Below are positions 34,913 to 43,462 of a DNA stretch of 64,000 bases, in pieces (position 1 is the stretch's first letter; the number at the start of each line of letters is the position of its first letter). Location: the NCBI GenBank assembly GCA_051010195.1, contig JBPCVV010000060.1, positions 1 through 64,000 on the forward strand. The letters run 5' to 3'. The position numbers and the translations under genes were made by a program. The notes under the pieces were generated by a model. The model was given only the letters and a program-made list of their open reading frames with translations, made no database searches and had not been told where the DNA came from. This stretch comes from Anderseniella sp051010195 (GTDB lineage Bacteria; Pseudomonadota; Alphaproteobacteria; Rhizobiales; Aestuariivirgaceae).

Positions 34913-35574
34913 CTGTAAAATCGCTCAATGCGCTCAGGCGACACACCGACCGACCACATGGCCAGGCAGGTCAGGTTGCGCACGATGCGTGCAACATAGC
35001 CGTCGCGGACATAGCGCTCGGCGCTGGTGATGGCGGGAATGTCCAGATAGACCAGCCGCGACCTGCCGATGCGGCTTATCAGGTCGACATCCTCCATTAA
35101 AGGCAGGGGCCGAAATCCCCCGGCCTTGTCGTACAAGTTGCGTGAAACAAGCAGTCCCTGGTCGCCATAAGGCATGGCAAAAAGACGGCAGCGCAAGGCA
35201 ACAAGCCTTTCAAGAATTCGCGCTTTGATGCTCGTGTCGTCAAGTTCGAAGCGAAACGCGGCCGCCTTGTCGCTTTGTGCCATGTGGGCCGCAACCGCCC
35301 CGGCCCAGCCCTTGGCCAGCACCGTATCTGCATGCAGGAACAGCAGCCAGTCGCCCGTGGCTGCGTCTGCGCCTGCCGCCATCTGACGCCCACGTCCTGA
35401 AGCGCCGCGCACCAAAATGGCGTCAAATCCGCTGACATCCGGTGATGTCACGGAGCCGCCGTCTGCCACGATAATCTCGCCAATGCCGGCTTCTGCCCCG
35501 CGCTCGTTCAAACAGGTCAGGGTTCGCGGCAAACTGGCGTTGGCGTTGAGACTTGGAATGATGACCGACAACAT
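34909..35574 (-). CDS. TIGR04283-like family 2 glycosyltransferase
   Basis: 221 aa. The GT2 core begins at residue 1 (MLSVIIPSLNANASLPRTL), with GEIIVADGGSVTSPDVS, GRGRQMAAGADAATGDWLLFLHADT carrying the DxD-like HAD motif, and GGFRPLPLMEDVDLISRIG. It is coupled to the TIGR04282-like gene by a 4-bp overlap. The divergent radical SAM gene lies 100 bp away, and the GTTC-N7-GTTC box in between could influence both directions. Confidence 0.87.
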   Translation of the reverse strand: MLSVIIPSLNANASLPRTLTCLNERGAEAGIGEIIVADGGSVTSPDVSGFDAILVRGASGRGRQMAAGADAATGDWLLFLHADTVLAKGWAGAVAAHMAQSDKAAAFRFELDDTSIKARILERLVALRCRLFAMPYGDQGLLVSRNLYDKAGGFRPLPLMEDVDLISRIGRSRLVYLDIPAITSAERYVRDGYVARIVRNLTCLAMWSVGVSPERIERFYR

Positions 35575-35632
35575 GATGGGCGGACAATAGCCCCGGTGTG
35601 CGCGAGTTGGAACATGGTATGAGATGTTTTTT

Positions 35633-35647
35633 GTTCTTGTTATGTTC
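35633..35647 (+). promoter_or_regulatory. LexA-type SOS box (GTTC-N7-GTTC)
   Basis: The sequence GTTCTTGTTATGTTC is a perfect match to the alphaproteobacterial LexA operator, a direct repeat of GTTC with seven bases between. It is set in the usual T-rich surroundings and ends 27 bp before the ATG of the radical SAM gene. It suggests DNA-damage induction of that gene. A 12-bp spaced repeat of four bases can occur by chance, so this is a prediction. Confidence 0.65.
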
Positions 35648-35674
35648 TTTTATCTGTTGTAGCGTGTTCGCACC

Positions 35675-36805
35675 ATGAACATGAACCCGACCCCGTCCCG
35701 ACTGGATCTGTCCAGTGCTGCCGCAGCCACCCCTGCAATTCCGCAGGTCAAGGCGCGCGGACGCGGTGTCGGCAGCAACGCAAGCGGGCGCTTTGAAGCC
35801 TTCCGGCGCTCTGGCATAGATGACGGCTGGCACCGTGAAGATGACGACCTGCCAGTGCTCAGGACCCACGTCACCGAAGAGGCGGCGCGCTCCATCATCG
35901 CCCGCAATATCTCGCCGGATATCTCGTTTGACCGCTCGATTAACCCGTATCGCGGCTGCGAGCATGGCTGTTCTTACTGTTATGCTCGGCCCAGCCATGC
36001 CTATCTGGGCCTGTCCGCCGGGCTTGATTTTGAAAGCCGGCTGTTTGCCAAGACCAATGCGGTTGAGTTGCTGTACAAGGAACTGGGAGCGAAAGGCTAT
36101 GAGCCGGCGACCATTGCCCTTGGAGCCAATACCGATCCTTACCAGCCGGTTGAGCGCCAGTATCGGCTGACACGCGACATCCTGAAGGTCCTGAACGAGT
36201 GCAACCATCCGGTTGGCATCGTGACGAAATCAGCGCTGGTGACCCGTGACATCGACATTCTGAAGGCAATGGCCGAAAAAGGCCTTGTCAAGGTTGCGCT
36301 GTCGGTCACCACGCTGAACCACAAACTCTCACGCCAGATGGAACCGCGCGCGTCTGCGCCCGGCAAACGGCTGCAGGCGCTTGAGCTTCTGTCAGCCGCG
36401 GGCATTCCCACCGTCGCCATGACGGCGCCGATCATTCCGGCCATCAACGACATGGAAATCGAAAAGCTTCTCGGTGCGGCACAGGCAGCAGGAGCGCGCG
36501 AGGCAGGCTATGTCCTGCTGCGGCTGCCACACGAACTGAAGGGCCTGTTTCGCGAGTGGCTGGAACGGGAGTTTCCCGACCGGGCAAAACACGTGATGAA
36601 CCTGGTGCGCGATATTCGCGGCGGGCGCGACAATGACCCCGAGTTCGGCGCGCGCATGACCGGCCGCGGGCCCTATGCCTGGCAGATCGGACGGCGGTTT
36701 GAACTTGCCTGCAAGCGGCTTGGCCTCAACAAGGCAAAACTGAAGCTGCGCGCCGACCTGTTCGAGCGCCCTGTGCAACCGGGTGAGCAGTTGTCACTGC
36801 TTTAG
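35675..36805 (+). CDS. PA0069/Rv2578c-family radical SAM protein
   Basis: 376 aa. The radical SAM cluster motif is Cys95-x3-Cys99-x2-Cys102 in SINPYRGCEHGCSYCYAR, inside the longer PYRGCEHGCxYCYARP pattern that marks the PA0069 family (SplB-related fold). Further family stretches are LGANTDPYQPVERQYRLTRDILKVL and AMTAPIIPAINDMEIEKLL. The reaction is unknown for the whole family; relation to spore photoproduct lyase has suggested DNA repair. The SOS-like box just upstream fits such a role. It ends with a 4-bp convergent overlap with the permease gene. Confidence 0.88.
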   Translation: MNMNPTPSRLDLSSAAAATPAIPQVKARGRGVGSNASGRFEAFRRSGIDDGWHREDDDLPVLRTHVTEEAARSIIARNISPDISFDRSINPYRGCEHGCSYCYARPSHAYLGLSAGLDFESRLFAKTNAVELLYKELGAKGYEPATIALGANTDPYQPVERQYRLTRDILKVLNECNHPVGIVTKSALVTRDIDILKAMAEKGLVKVALSVTTLNHKLSRQMEPRASAPGKRLQALELLSAAGIPTVAMTAPIIPAINDMEIEKLLGAAQAAGAREAGYVLLRLPHELKGLFREWLEREFPDRAKHVMNLVRDIRGGRDNDPEFGARMTGRGPYAWQIGRRFELACKRLGLNKAKLKLRADLFERPVQPGEQLSLL

Positions 36806-37830
36806 AGTGAGACGGCCCAGTCGAAAACATATCCCACTGCCAGCGACCCCGAAAGCGCCAGCGCAAGATAGAGAACAAACGGTTTCAGCCTGAGCACCGG
36901 GAAGATCGCCATGGCGCCCCAGATGCTGACCACGCCACCGGAGACCAGAAAGGCCATGGCAGCACCCGGTGACATGCCGTGATCCATGAGACCACGCGTC
37001 AGCGGAAGGGCAGCATAACCATCCAGATAGGCGGGCGCGCCTACGAACACGGCAAACGGTATTGCCCACCAGACGTCCTTACCGACATAGGCGGTGAGGG
37101 CGTCAGGCTGCAACACCGCGTTCAGGGCATATTCGGCCGCAAATGCCGGGACAAGGCAGATCAGGATCAGCCGGGTGGTGGCGGCGAAGGTTTGGCGAAA
37201 AATGTCTCTGCGCTGCCGATGCTTCCAGATGTAAGCGTCAAACTGCAGGGTGGCGCCGCAATTGCGCTGCGAAAGTTTTCCAACGATGGCGTTGTCGCGC
37301 AAGGCCGCTGTCACCCAGGCACGCCCGGCAAAGGCAGCGGTAACCGCGCCGCCCCACACTCCAAGGCCGAATGCAGCCACGGTTTTGCCGGCCGCAAATG
37401 CGACACCCAAGGTGGCTGCTGTTGTCGCCAGCATTGCCGGATCGGTCACCGGTGACGACAGCCAGAACGCCATGACCGGGGCCAACGGCACGCCGGCGGC
37501 CAGCAACCCGGCCATCAGTGGCAGCACCGTGACGCCACACACCGGTGTAATCGCGCCGACTGCAGACGCTGCAAGGATGGAATATAGTGTCCGGCGTTCA
37601 AACATACCGGCGATATGACTGTCCGCACCGCTAGCCGTGATCCAGGCCGCCAAAACCATGCCGGGAATGACGATCGGTGCTACGACCAGCAGGCTCCAGG
37701 CCACAAACCCGGCCATCTGCGACAGGGCCTGCGGCCACAACAACAACGCGACCAACCCGCAGAATGCAGCCAGGCTGAGCAGGATTTTCGCCGGACCGGG
37801 CCGTTTGACCGGCAGATTGAGATCGGACAT
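36802..37830 (-). CDS. ArsP_1/DUF318-type permease
   Basis: 342 aa, about eight to ten hydrophobic segments. Internal repeats typical of this permease family are visible: PVCGVTVLPLMAGLLAAGVPLAPVMAFWLSSPVTDP in the first half and GAPAYLDGYAALPLTRGLMDHGMSPGAAMAFLVSGG in the second. Members export organoarsenicals (ArsP) or unknown solutes. No ars genes are next to it, although an ArsN1-like gene lies 5 kb away, so arsenic is not a safe substrate call. A LysR regulator is divergent, with 95 bp between the starts, and probably controls it. Confidence 0.82.
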   Translation of the reverse strand: MSDLNLPVKRPGPAKILLSLAAFCGLVALLLWPQALSQMAGFVAWSLLVVAPIVIPGMVLAAWITASGADSHIAGMFERRTLYSILAASAVGAITPVCGVTVLPLMAGLLAAGVPLAPVMAFWLSSPVTDPAMLATTAATLGVAFAAGKTVAAFGLGVWGGAVTAAFAGRAWVTAALRDNAIVGKLSQRNCGATLQFDAYIWKHRQRRDIFRQTFAATTRLILICLVPAFAAEYALNAVLQPDALTAYVGKDVWWAIPFAVFVGAPAYLDGYAALPLTRGLMDHGMSPGAAMAFLVSGGVVSIWGAMAIFPVLRLKPFVLYLALALSGSLAVGYVFDWAVSL

Positions 37831-37925
37831 GACTTACGCTCCGCTTGCTGGGACCACTTGGAAAATGCGAGGAAATGAGCCATAAGTAAAACAGGTAATA
37901 TCAATTCCAGCCATGAGAATTTTTT

Positions 37926-38780
37926 ATGGATCAATTGAACAGTGACCTGTTACGGACTTTCCTGGCGGTGGCCGACAGCGGCAGCATGACGGAGGGCGCA
38001 GCGCGCATATTCCGCTCGCAGTCGGCCGCCAGCCTGCAGATCAGGAAGCTGGAGGATCTGCTCGGCCAACCGGTATTTGAGCGGCACGGGCGCGGAGTTG
38101 CCATGACAGAAACCGGCGAACGGCTGCTGCCAATCGCGCGAGATGTCGCCCGCACTTTGTCCACAGCCATGCGCGAACTGACGTCGGATTCCCTGCACGG
38201 AAAGCTGCGCCTCGGCATACCGGATGATCACAGCCAGCAGATGCTGTCGCAAATCATCGGTGAATTCGCCCAGTCGCATCCCCAGGTCGAGCTTGAGATA
38301 TCCTGTGCCCTGAGTGCCGGGTTTCCCGACGCCCTTGCGTGCGGTGACATGGACATTGCCGTCTATGAGGTGGAACGGCCTGACGGCCGGCAAGAGGTGC
38401 TGCGGGCCGAACAGACCTTTTGGATGATGTCGCGCCACCATGACCTGTTGCAGCATGACCCGCTTCCGGTTGCATTGTTTGACCGCGAGTGCTGGTGGCG
38501 CGACGCGGCACTATCCGCCTTGCACGCCGGCGAGCGCCCGTTTCGGATTGTCTATTCCAGCCAGAGTGTTGCCGGTGTTGCAGCGGCAATCGAGGCAGGT
38601 GTTGCAATCGGGCTTCTGGGACAATCGTCGCTGAGCAGCAACCTGACTACCCTGGGAACGGAACACGGATTTACCGAGATGCCGGAATCGTCGCTGGTCC
38701 TCGGCAGCCGCAGCGGACCCGACGATCCACCCACGCAGGCGATGAAGGCAGCGATCCGTCAGGCCTTCGCTGCAGCATAA
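37926..38780 (+). CDS. LysR-family transcriptional regulator
   Basis: 284 aa. The winged helix-turn-helix spans residues 4-62 (LLRTFLAVADSGSMTEGAAR, then SQSAASLQIRKLEDLLG and FERHGRGVAMTETGERLL). The C-terminal substrate domain begins GKLRLGIPDDHSQQMLSQIIGEFAQSHPQVELEI. LysR proteins usually control the divergent neighbour, here the ArsP_1-type permease. The inducer is not known. An AEC transporter follows 79 bp later on the same strand and might also be a target. Confidence 0.92.
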   Translation: MDQLNSDLLRTFLAVADSGSMTEGAARIFRSQSAASLQIRKLEDLLGQPVFERHGRGVAMTETGERLLPIARDVARTLSTAMRELTSDSLHGKLRLGIPDDHSQQMLSQIIGEFAQSHPQVELEISCALSAGFPDALACGDMDIAVYEVERPDGRQEVLRAEQTFWMMSRHHDLLQHDPLPVALFDRECWWRDAALSALHAGERPFRIVYSSQSVAGVAAAIEAGVAIGLLGQSSLSSNLTTLGTEHGFTEMPESSLVLGSRSGPDDPPTQAMKAAIRQAFAAA

Positions 38781-38859
38781 GCGGCTCTAGCCAATTCGCC
38801 AGCATTCGTCGTATTGCTGGTTCGAAAACCCTTTCATCTTTCGAAGACAAGGCCGACAA

Positions 38860-39792
38860 ATGGGCAGTGCAACCGTCAATATCGTACTGCCGCTGTTTGC
38901 TATCTTGCTGGCGGGTTATGTTGCAGGCCGCTCGGGGCTGTTCGGGGATACCAGCAGCGCGGTGCTGAACCGTTTCGTGTTCGTGGTTTCGCTCCCCGCC
39001 CTGGTCTTCGTTTCCCTGTCCCGTGTGACCGTGGACCAGTTCTTCAACTGGCCGTTCCTCGGCACGCTGGGCGGCGGCATGCTGGCGACCTTTCTCATCT
39101 CCATGGCGGTGGCGCGGCTGGCATTTCCAGGCGGCCTGGCGCAACTTGGCCTGCACGGGCTGACGGCAATGTATTCCAGCACCGGCTACATCGGTCTGCC
39201 GATCCTGCTGATCGCGTTCGGCAACGAAGCCCTGGTGCCCGGTATCATCGGTGCGGTTATCACCGGTGCGGTGTTCATGCCGCTCGCGATCATCCTCGCC
39301 GAGGTCGGCAACCGCGACAAAACCCGGCCGTTCAACCTGACACCGCTTATCAATGTAGCCCGAAATCCCATATTCATCGCCACCGCGGCAGGCCTGCTGG
39401 TGTCCGCATCAGGGCTGGGGCTTCCCAAGCCGGTTGCGATGTTCTGTGACCTGCTTGGCGGCGCGTTCACCCCGTGCGCGCTGTTTTCGGCAGGGCTGTT
39501 CATGGTGGGGTGTTCGGTGAAGGGCGACAGCCGCGAAATCGCATGGCTGGTATTGATGAAGCTCGCCATCCATCCGCTCATCACCTGGTGGCTGGCCTAT
39601 CACGTGTTTGAGCTGGACGGCATATTGCCGGCGGTTGCCGTCATACAGGCAGCCCTGCCGTGCGGCGTGCCGGTGTTCGTGCTGGCCCAGCAATACCAGA
39701 CCTTCGTTGCCCGTGCCAACGCCGCGGTGGTGATCTCCACCGCGCTTTCGGTGGTGACACTGTCTGTACTGTTGAGCGGGCTGATTGGGTAG
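38860..39792 (+). CDS. AEC (auxin efflux carrier) family transporter
   Basis: 310 aa with about ten hydrophobic segments. The family's N-terminal IVLPLFAILLAGYVAGRSGLFGDTSSAVLNRFVFVVSLPALVF and the internal SSTGYIGLPILLIAFG repeat (with a Gly-Asn/Gly-x-Pro crossing) are present, as is PCGVPVFVLAQQYQ near the end. Bacterial AEC proteins move dicarboxylates such as malate or malonate. AAGG lies upstream of the ATG. The substrate is not assignable. Confidence 0.88.
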   Translation: MGSATVNIVLPLFAILLAGYVAGRSGLFGDTSSAVLNRFVFVVSLPALVFVSLSRVTVDQFFNWPFLGTLGGGMLATFLISMAVARLAFPGGLAQLGLHGLTAMYSSTGYIGLPILLIAFGNEALVPGIIGAVITGAVFMPLAIILAEVGNRDKTRPFNLTPLINVARNPIFIATAAGLLVSASGLGLPKPVAMFCDLLGGAFTPCALFSAGLFMVGCSVKGDSREIAWLVLMKLAIHPLITWWLAYHVFELDGILPAVAVIQAALPCGVPVFVLAQQYQTFVARANAAVVISTALSVVTLSVLLSGLIG

Positions 39793-39803
39793 TTTCCGCT
39801 GGA

Positions 39804-40745
39804 TCAGGACCGTTTTCTGCCGGTGAACGTGGCGCCGATGGCAGCGGACATGACAGCCGCCGCGGCCAGCAGACCGCGTGCTTCGAGGGTTTCAGCAAGC
39901 AGGATGGCTCCGACCATCATCGCCACGACAGGCTCTATCGCGAGAATGATACCGTGCCTGCGCAGCGGCATTTTCTTCAGGGCCTCAAACTCCAGCACCG
40001 TTGGAATCGTCGAGGACAAAACCGCAACACCCAGCACAACCAGCAGCACGCGAGGTGCAACCTGAAAAATATCGCTGCCGGCAGCAGCGAATGGCGTGAG
40101 CACCAATGCCGCGACAATCATTGCCGGCGACAGGCCAGTGCCGCCCGGAAATATGCGTCCGATCCGAACGCTCAGAAGAATGAACGCGGCCCAGGCACAT
40201 CCGGTAACGGCGGCAAAAGCAACACCCCACGGATCCAGCCCGCTGCCAATGTCCGGCGTGAGCAGGGCAAGCCCAAGTCCGGCAAGCGCGATCCACACAA
40301 GATCAACCGGCCGCCTGGAACCAAAGACCGCAACACCAAGCGGCCCCATGAATTCAATTGTCACTGCTATGCCCAGGGGAATACGGGCAATTGCATGAAA
40401 GAAGCACAGGCTCTGAATGGCGATGACGCAGCCGAACAGCACAATTAGAGCCGCGTTCTGACGCAACCTCCTGTCGAACGCCGGCGGCGCTGCGATTGCC
40501 ACCAGAACGGCGCCAAACGCCACCCTCAGGAACACGGTGCCACTTGGTCCCAGGGTTGAAAACAAATGGATTGCCAGCACCGAGCCGAGCTGCACAGAGA
40601 TGATCGCCAGAAGCAACAGGCCGGTCGGCGGGATTGTGCCAAGTACCCGTGACACGGCACGTCTCAGGGACTTCCAGCCCGGCGGGCCGGGAAAGCCGCA
40701 ACTGGTTACGGTTGCGCCGGCCAGTTCCTGTGGCGTTCTTGTCAT
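39804..40745 (-). CDS. EamA/RhtA-like drug/metabolite transporter
   Basis: 313 aa from the ATG at 40745, which has GAGGAA upstream. The open frame upstream to 41456 is antisense to rnhB and is not real. Ten hydrophobic helices in two EamA halves are visible: LLLLAIISVQLGSVLAIHLFSTLGPSGTVFLRV to TPDIGSG, then WGVAFAAVTGCAWAAFILLSVRIG to the end. The sequence FFHAIARIPLGIAVTIEFMGPLGVAV is typical of the RhtA (threonine/homoserine exporter) group. The exported compound is inferred only loosely. Confidence 0.87.
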   Translation of the reverse strand: MTRTPQELAGATVTSCGFPGPPGWKSLRRAVSRVLGTIPPTGLLLLAIISVQLGSVLAIHLFSTLGPSGTVFLRVAFGAVLVAIAAPPAFDRRLRQNAALIVLFGCVIAIQSLCFFHAIARIPLGIAVTIEFMGPLGVAVFGSRRPVDLVWIALAGLGLALLTPDIGSGLDPWGVAFAAVTGCAWAAFILLSVRIGRIFPGGTGLSPAMIVAALVLTPFAAAGSDIFQVAPRVLLVVLGVAVLSSTIPTVLEFEALKKMPLRRHGIILAIEPVVAMMVGAILLAETLEARGLLAAAAVMSAAIGATFTGRKRS

Positions 40746-40877
40746 CCCGCACGGTTCCTCGCATCGGTTTATACCTGCGATGGTCAGGTGACCATAAAAC
40801 AGCGGATGCTGGCAACGCCGCCTCATCAAAGAGTGCTCGCCGGGTAAACGACTATCGCATCTTTTCCCGCAATCATT

Positions 40878-41525
40878 ATGATGGCTGCGATGGCGATTCG
40901 ATCTGTTACAAAACCGGATTTCACCCTGGAGCAAACCGCGCTCGACGGCGGCGCGCGACTGGTCGCCGGCGTGGACGAAGCCGGCCGTGGCCCGCTTGCC
41001 GGCCCTGTCGTAGCGGCCGCGGTCATCCTCAATCCCAACCACATCCCGCAAGGCCTGAACGACAGCAAGAAGCTGTCCGAACAGGCCCGTGACGCTCTGT
41101 TTGCGGAAATCCTGGCGACAGCGGATATCGGGGTCGGCGTGGCAGATGTTGCGCGTATCGACGAGATGAACGTCCTGTGGGCAACCTTGTGGGCCATGAC
41201 CGAAGCTGTCGGCGATCTTGAAAACCAGCCAGACCTGGTGCTGGTTGACGGCAACCGCTGCCCGAAACTCGGCTGTCCCGCCGATGCGATTGTCAAAGGC
41301 GATGCCAGGTGCGTGTCCATCGCGGCAGCATCCATTGTCGCCAAGGTAACGCGCGACCGGATCATGACATCGCTTGACCGGCAGTTGCCGCAATACGGGT
41401 TTGCCCGCCACAAGGGCTACGGCACCGCATTTCACCTGGAAATGCTGAAAGTTCACGGTGCCTCAGACCAGCATCGCAGTTCGTTTGCACCGGTGCGCCA
41501 GGCGCTTGGCGAACAGGCGCGTTAA
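40878..41525 (+). CDS. rnhB: ribonuclease HII
   Basis: 215 aa. The metal-binding acidic residues are in VAGVDEAGRGPLAGPVVAAAV (Asp, Glu), LVDGN and VAKVTRDRIM. It also has the GLNDSKKLSEQAR stretch and the closing HKGYGTAFHLEML, all diagnostic of RNase HII. It removes single ribonucleotides and RNA primers from DNA. No strong ribosome binding site precedes the ATG. Its stop codon overlaps the CtrA-like box of ccrM. Confidence 0.96.
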   Translation: MMAAMAIRSVTKPDFTLEQTALDGGARLVAGVDEAGRGPLAGPVVAAAVILNPNHIPQGLNDSKKLSEQARDALFAEILATADIGVGVADVARIDEMNVLWATLWAMTEAVGDLENQPDLVLVDGNRCPKLGCPADAIVKGDARCVSIAAASIVAKVTRDRIMTSLDRQLPQYGFARHKGYGTAFHLEMLKVHGASDQHRSSFAPVRQALGEQAR

Positions 41526-41536
41526 CCATTTATTAA
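41522..41536 (+). promoter_or_regulatory. CtrA-type binding site in front of ccrM
   Basis: TTAACCATTTATTAA is a perfect TTAA-N7-TTAA CtrA box and also contains the TTAACCAT half-site consensus. In Caulobacter and rhizobia, ccrM is a classic CtrA target, expressed late in the cell cycle. The box overlaps the end of rnhB, 147 bp before the chosen ccrM start. Confidence 0.75.
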
Positions 41537-41542
41537 GAATTT

Positions 41543-41568
41543 GATTCACCCCGGAGTCCCGGTGATTC
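41543..41568 (+). promoter_or_regulatory. three phased GANTC methylation sites in the ccrM leader
   Basis: GATTC at 41543, GAGTC at 41554 and GATTC at 41564 are CcrM's own target sequence. They are spaced 11 and 10 bp, so on one face of the helix, right after the CtrA box and near the expected transcription start. In Caulobacter, methylation of GANTC sites in the ccrM leader lowers its transcription, so these probably serve autoregulation. Confidence 0.65.
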
Positions 41569-41682
41569 AACATGGACCCATGCCTTCAGGACAAGGATGC
41601 TTCAGACGTCCGCCAGAGGGCGCGGGCACGCGTCAATAATGCCCGTTTGTCAGTGATGCGTCAAAACAGGTTATGCGTACAA

Positions 41683-42789
41683 ATGGGTATTGCCACAAAG
41701 CCGGACATTGCACCGCTTCTGAACTCGATTCTTGCGGGCGACTGCCTCCAGGAGCTTCGGAAAATTCCATCTGAAAGCGTGGACGTGGTGTTCGCCGACC
41801 CGCCCTACAACCTGCAGCTTGGCGGGGATCTCACGCGACCGGACCAGAGCAAGGTTGACGGTGTCGACAACGAATGGGACAAGTTCTCGTCGTTTGCGGC
41901 CTATGACGCATTCTCGCGCGACTGGATGGCAGAATGCCGTCGCATTCTGAAGCCGACCGGCACCATCTGGATCATCGGCTCCTACCACAATATCTTTCGT
42001 GTCGGCACGGTGATGCAGGACCTGGGCTTCTGGATTCTCAACGATATTGTGTGGCGCAAGACCAACCCGATGCCGAACTTTCGCGGCACCCGGTTCACCA
42101 ACGCCCATGAAACCATGATCTGGGCGTCCCGGTCGGAAGACCAAAAGACCTACACGTTCAACTACGAGGCGCTGAAGGCGTTCAACGACGACCTGCAGAT
42201 GCGCTCCGACTGGCTTTTACCGATCTGCAATGGTGCTGAACGCATCAAGGGCAGCGACGGGCGCAAGGCACACCCGACGCAGAAGCCGGAAAGCCTTCTG
42301 CACCGGGTCATCTTGGCTTCAACCAAACCGGGCGATGTGATCCTCGATCCGTTCTTCGGTACCGGCACGACCGGCGCAGTGGCAAAGCGGCTGGGCCGCC
42401 ATTTCATCGGCATCGAACGCGACGAGACTTACATTGCCGTCGCCCAGCAGCGCGTCGCGGCAATCGAGGCCAGCGACGATGAAGTGCTGAAGGTGTCCAT
42501 CGGCAAACGGGGCGAACCGCGTGTGCCGTTCGGCTCTCTGGTTGAACGCGGCCTGCTCAAGCCCGGCGACACGCTGTTTGATCCGGCACAGCGCAACGCG
42601 GCCCGTGTCCGCGCCGACGGCTCTTTGGTGTGCAAGGACGCCACCGGATCCATTCACAAGATGGGTGCCCATGTGATGGGAGCGGAAGCCTGCAATGGCT
42701 GGACGTTCTGGCACTTCCGCAAGTCCGGTAAGATGATGCCGATCGACGTGCTGCGCCAGAAGGTGCGCGCGGAAATGAAATCGGCCTGA
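41683..42789 (+). CDS. ccrM: cell-cycle regulated DNA adenine methyltransferase (GANTC)
   Basis: 368 aa from the ATG at 41683. In-frame ATGs at 41656 (377 aa) and 41572 (405 aa) exist; none has a good ribosome binding site, and rhizobial CcrM proteins are near 377 aa, so 41656 is also reasonable. The catalytic motif VVFADPPYNLQLGG precedes the SAM motif LDPFFGTGTTGAVAKRLGRHFIGIER, the beta-class order. WRKTNPMPNFRGTRF and SDWLLPICNGAERIKG are CcrM hallmarks, as is the C-terminal specificity domain (GSIHKMGAHVMGAEACNGWTFWHF). It methylates adenine in GANTC after replication and sets cell-cycle timing. Confidence 0.96.
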   Translation: MGIATKPDIAPLLNSILAGDCLQELRKIPSESVDVVFADPPYNLQLGGDLTRPDQSKVDGVDNEWDKFSSFAAYDAFSRDWMAECRRILKPTGTIWIIGSYHNIFRVGTVMQDLGFWILNDIVWRKTNPMPNFRGTRFTNAHETMIWASRSEDQKTYTFNYEALKAFNDDLQMRSDWLLPICNGAERIKGSDGRKAHPTQKPESLLHRVILASTKPGDVILDPFFGTGTTGAVAKRLGRHFIGIERDETYIAVAQQRVAAIEASDDEVLKVSIGKRGEPRVPFGSLVERGLLKPGDTLFDPAQRNAARVRADGSLVCKDATGSIHKMGAHVMGAEACNGWTFWHFRKSGKMMPIDVLRQKVRAEMKSA

Positions 42790-42823
42790 ACCACCGGTAG
42801 CTAAAGCGCTATGAGGCTAAGCC

Positions 42824-43318
42824 ATGAATATCACGGTGCGTGCAGCGGTAGCCGACGACGCACCCGGCATCTGTTTTGTCTACAACCAGGGCATTGAAGA
42901 CCGCGTGGCCACGTTCGAAACCGATCCAAGGTCACCGGACGACATTGCTCACTGGTTTGGCGACGATACCTATCCTGTTGTGGTTGCAGAAGAAGACAGG
43001 CGGATTTTGGGTTTTGCCTCGACCAGCGCCTATGGCACGCGGGAATGCTATGCAGGCATCCGCGAGTTTTCCATCTATGTGCACCGCGAGGCAAAACGGC
43101 GCGGCATTGCGCGCAAACTGCTGATTGCGCTGTGCGACGCTGCCACCGAAGCAGGGTGCTGGAAGATCACATCGCGGATTTTTCCGCAAAACACCGCCAG
43201 CCTGGAATTGTGCAAATCACTGGGCTTCCGGATCGTCGGCACCCATATCCGCCACGCCCGACTGGATGGCGAATGGCGTGATGTGGTGACCGTCGAGAAG
43301 TTGCTGGATCAGGCGTAG
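42824..43318 (+). CDS. ArsN1/Pat-like GNAT N-acetyltransferase
   Basis: 164 aa. The N-terminal pattern VRAAVADDAPGICFVYNQGIEDRVATFET is typical of the phosphinothricin acetyltransferase group and in particular of ArsN1, which acetylates the arsenic antibiotic arsinothricin. The acetyl-CoA loop is VHREAKRRGIARKLLIAL, and NTASLELCKSLGFRIVGTHIRHARLDGEWRDVVTVEKLL closes the fold. Substrate specificity between phosphinothricin, arsinothricin and methionine derivatives cannot be told here. It lies 34 bp after ccrM on the same strand. Confidence 0.8.
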   Translation: MNITVRAAVADDAPGICFVYNQGIEDRVATFETDPRSPDDIAHWFGDDTYPVVVAEEDRRILGFASTSAYGTRECYAGIREFSIYVHREAKRRGIARKLLIALCDAATEAGCWKITSRIFPQNTASLELCKSLGFRIVGTHIRHARLDGEWRDVVTVEKLLDQA

Positions 43319-43462
43319 AGCAAATGGGTTCAAACGAAGCCATATAGTCGCCCGTTCACTTCGAAAATGATCAGGTTTATTCCTGTGGATCAACGTGCCG
43401 TGATGCACTACGGTCAGCCTTGACTGCGCAATTGGGGACAGTTTGAATCCGGGCTTTTTGCA

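Noticed and set aside
40746..41456. Long in-frame extension of the EamA transporter upstream of its ATG
   Set aside because: It is antisense to rnhB, has no membrane pattern, and the inner ATG has a good ribosome binding site and the normal family length.
36802..43318. An arsenic-resistance island (ArsP-like permease, TIGR04282, ArsN1-like GNAT)
   Set aside because: The genes are scattered over 9 kb among housekeeping genes, without arsR, arsC, arsM or arsB; each family also has non-arsenic members.
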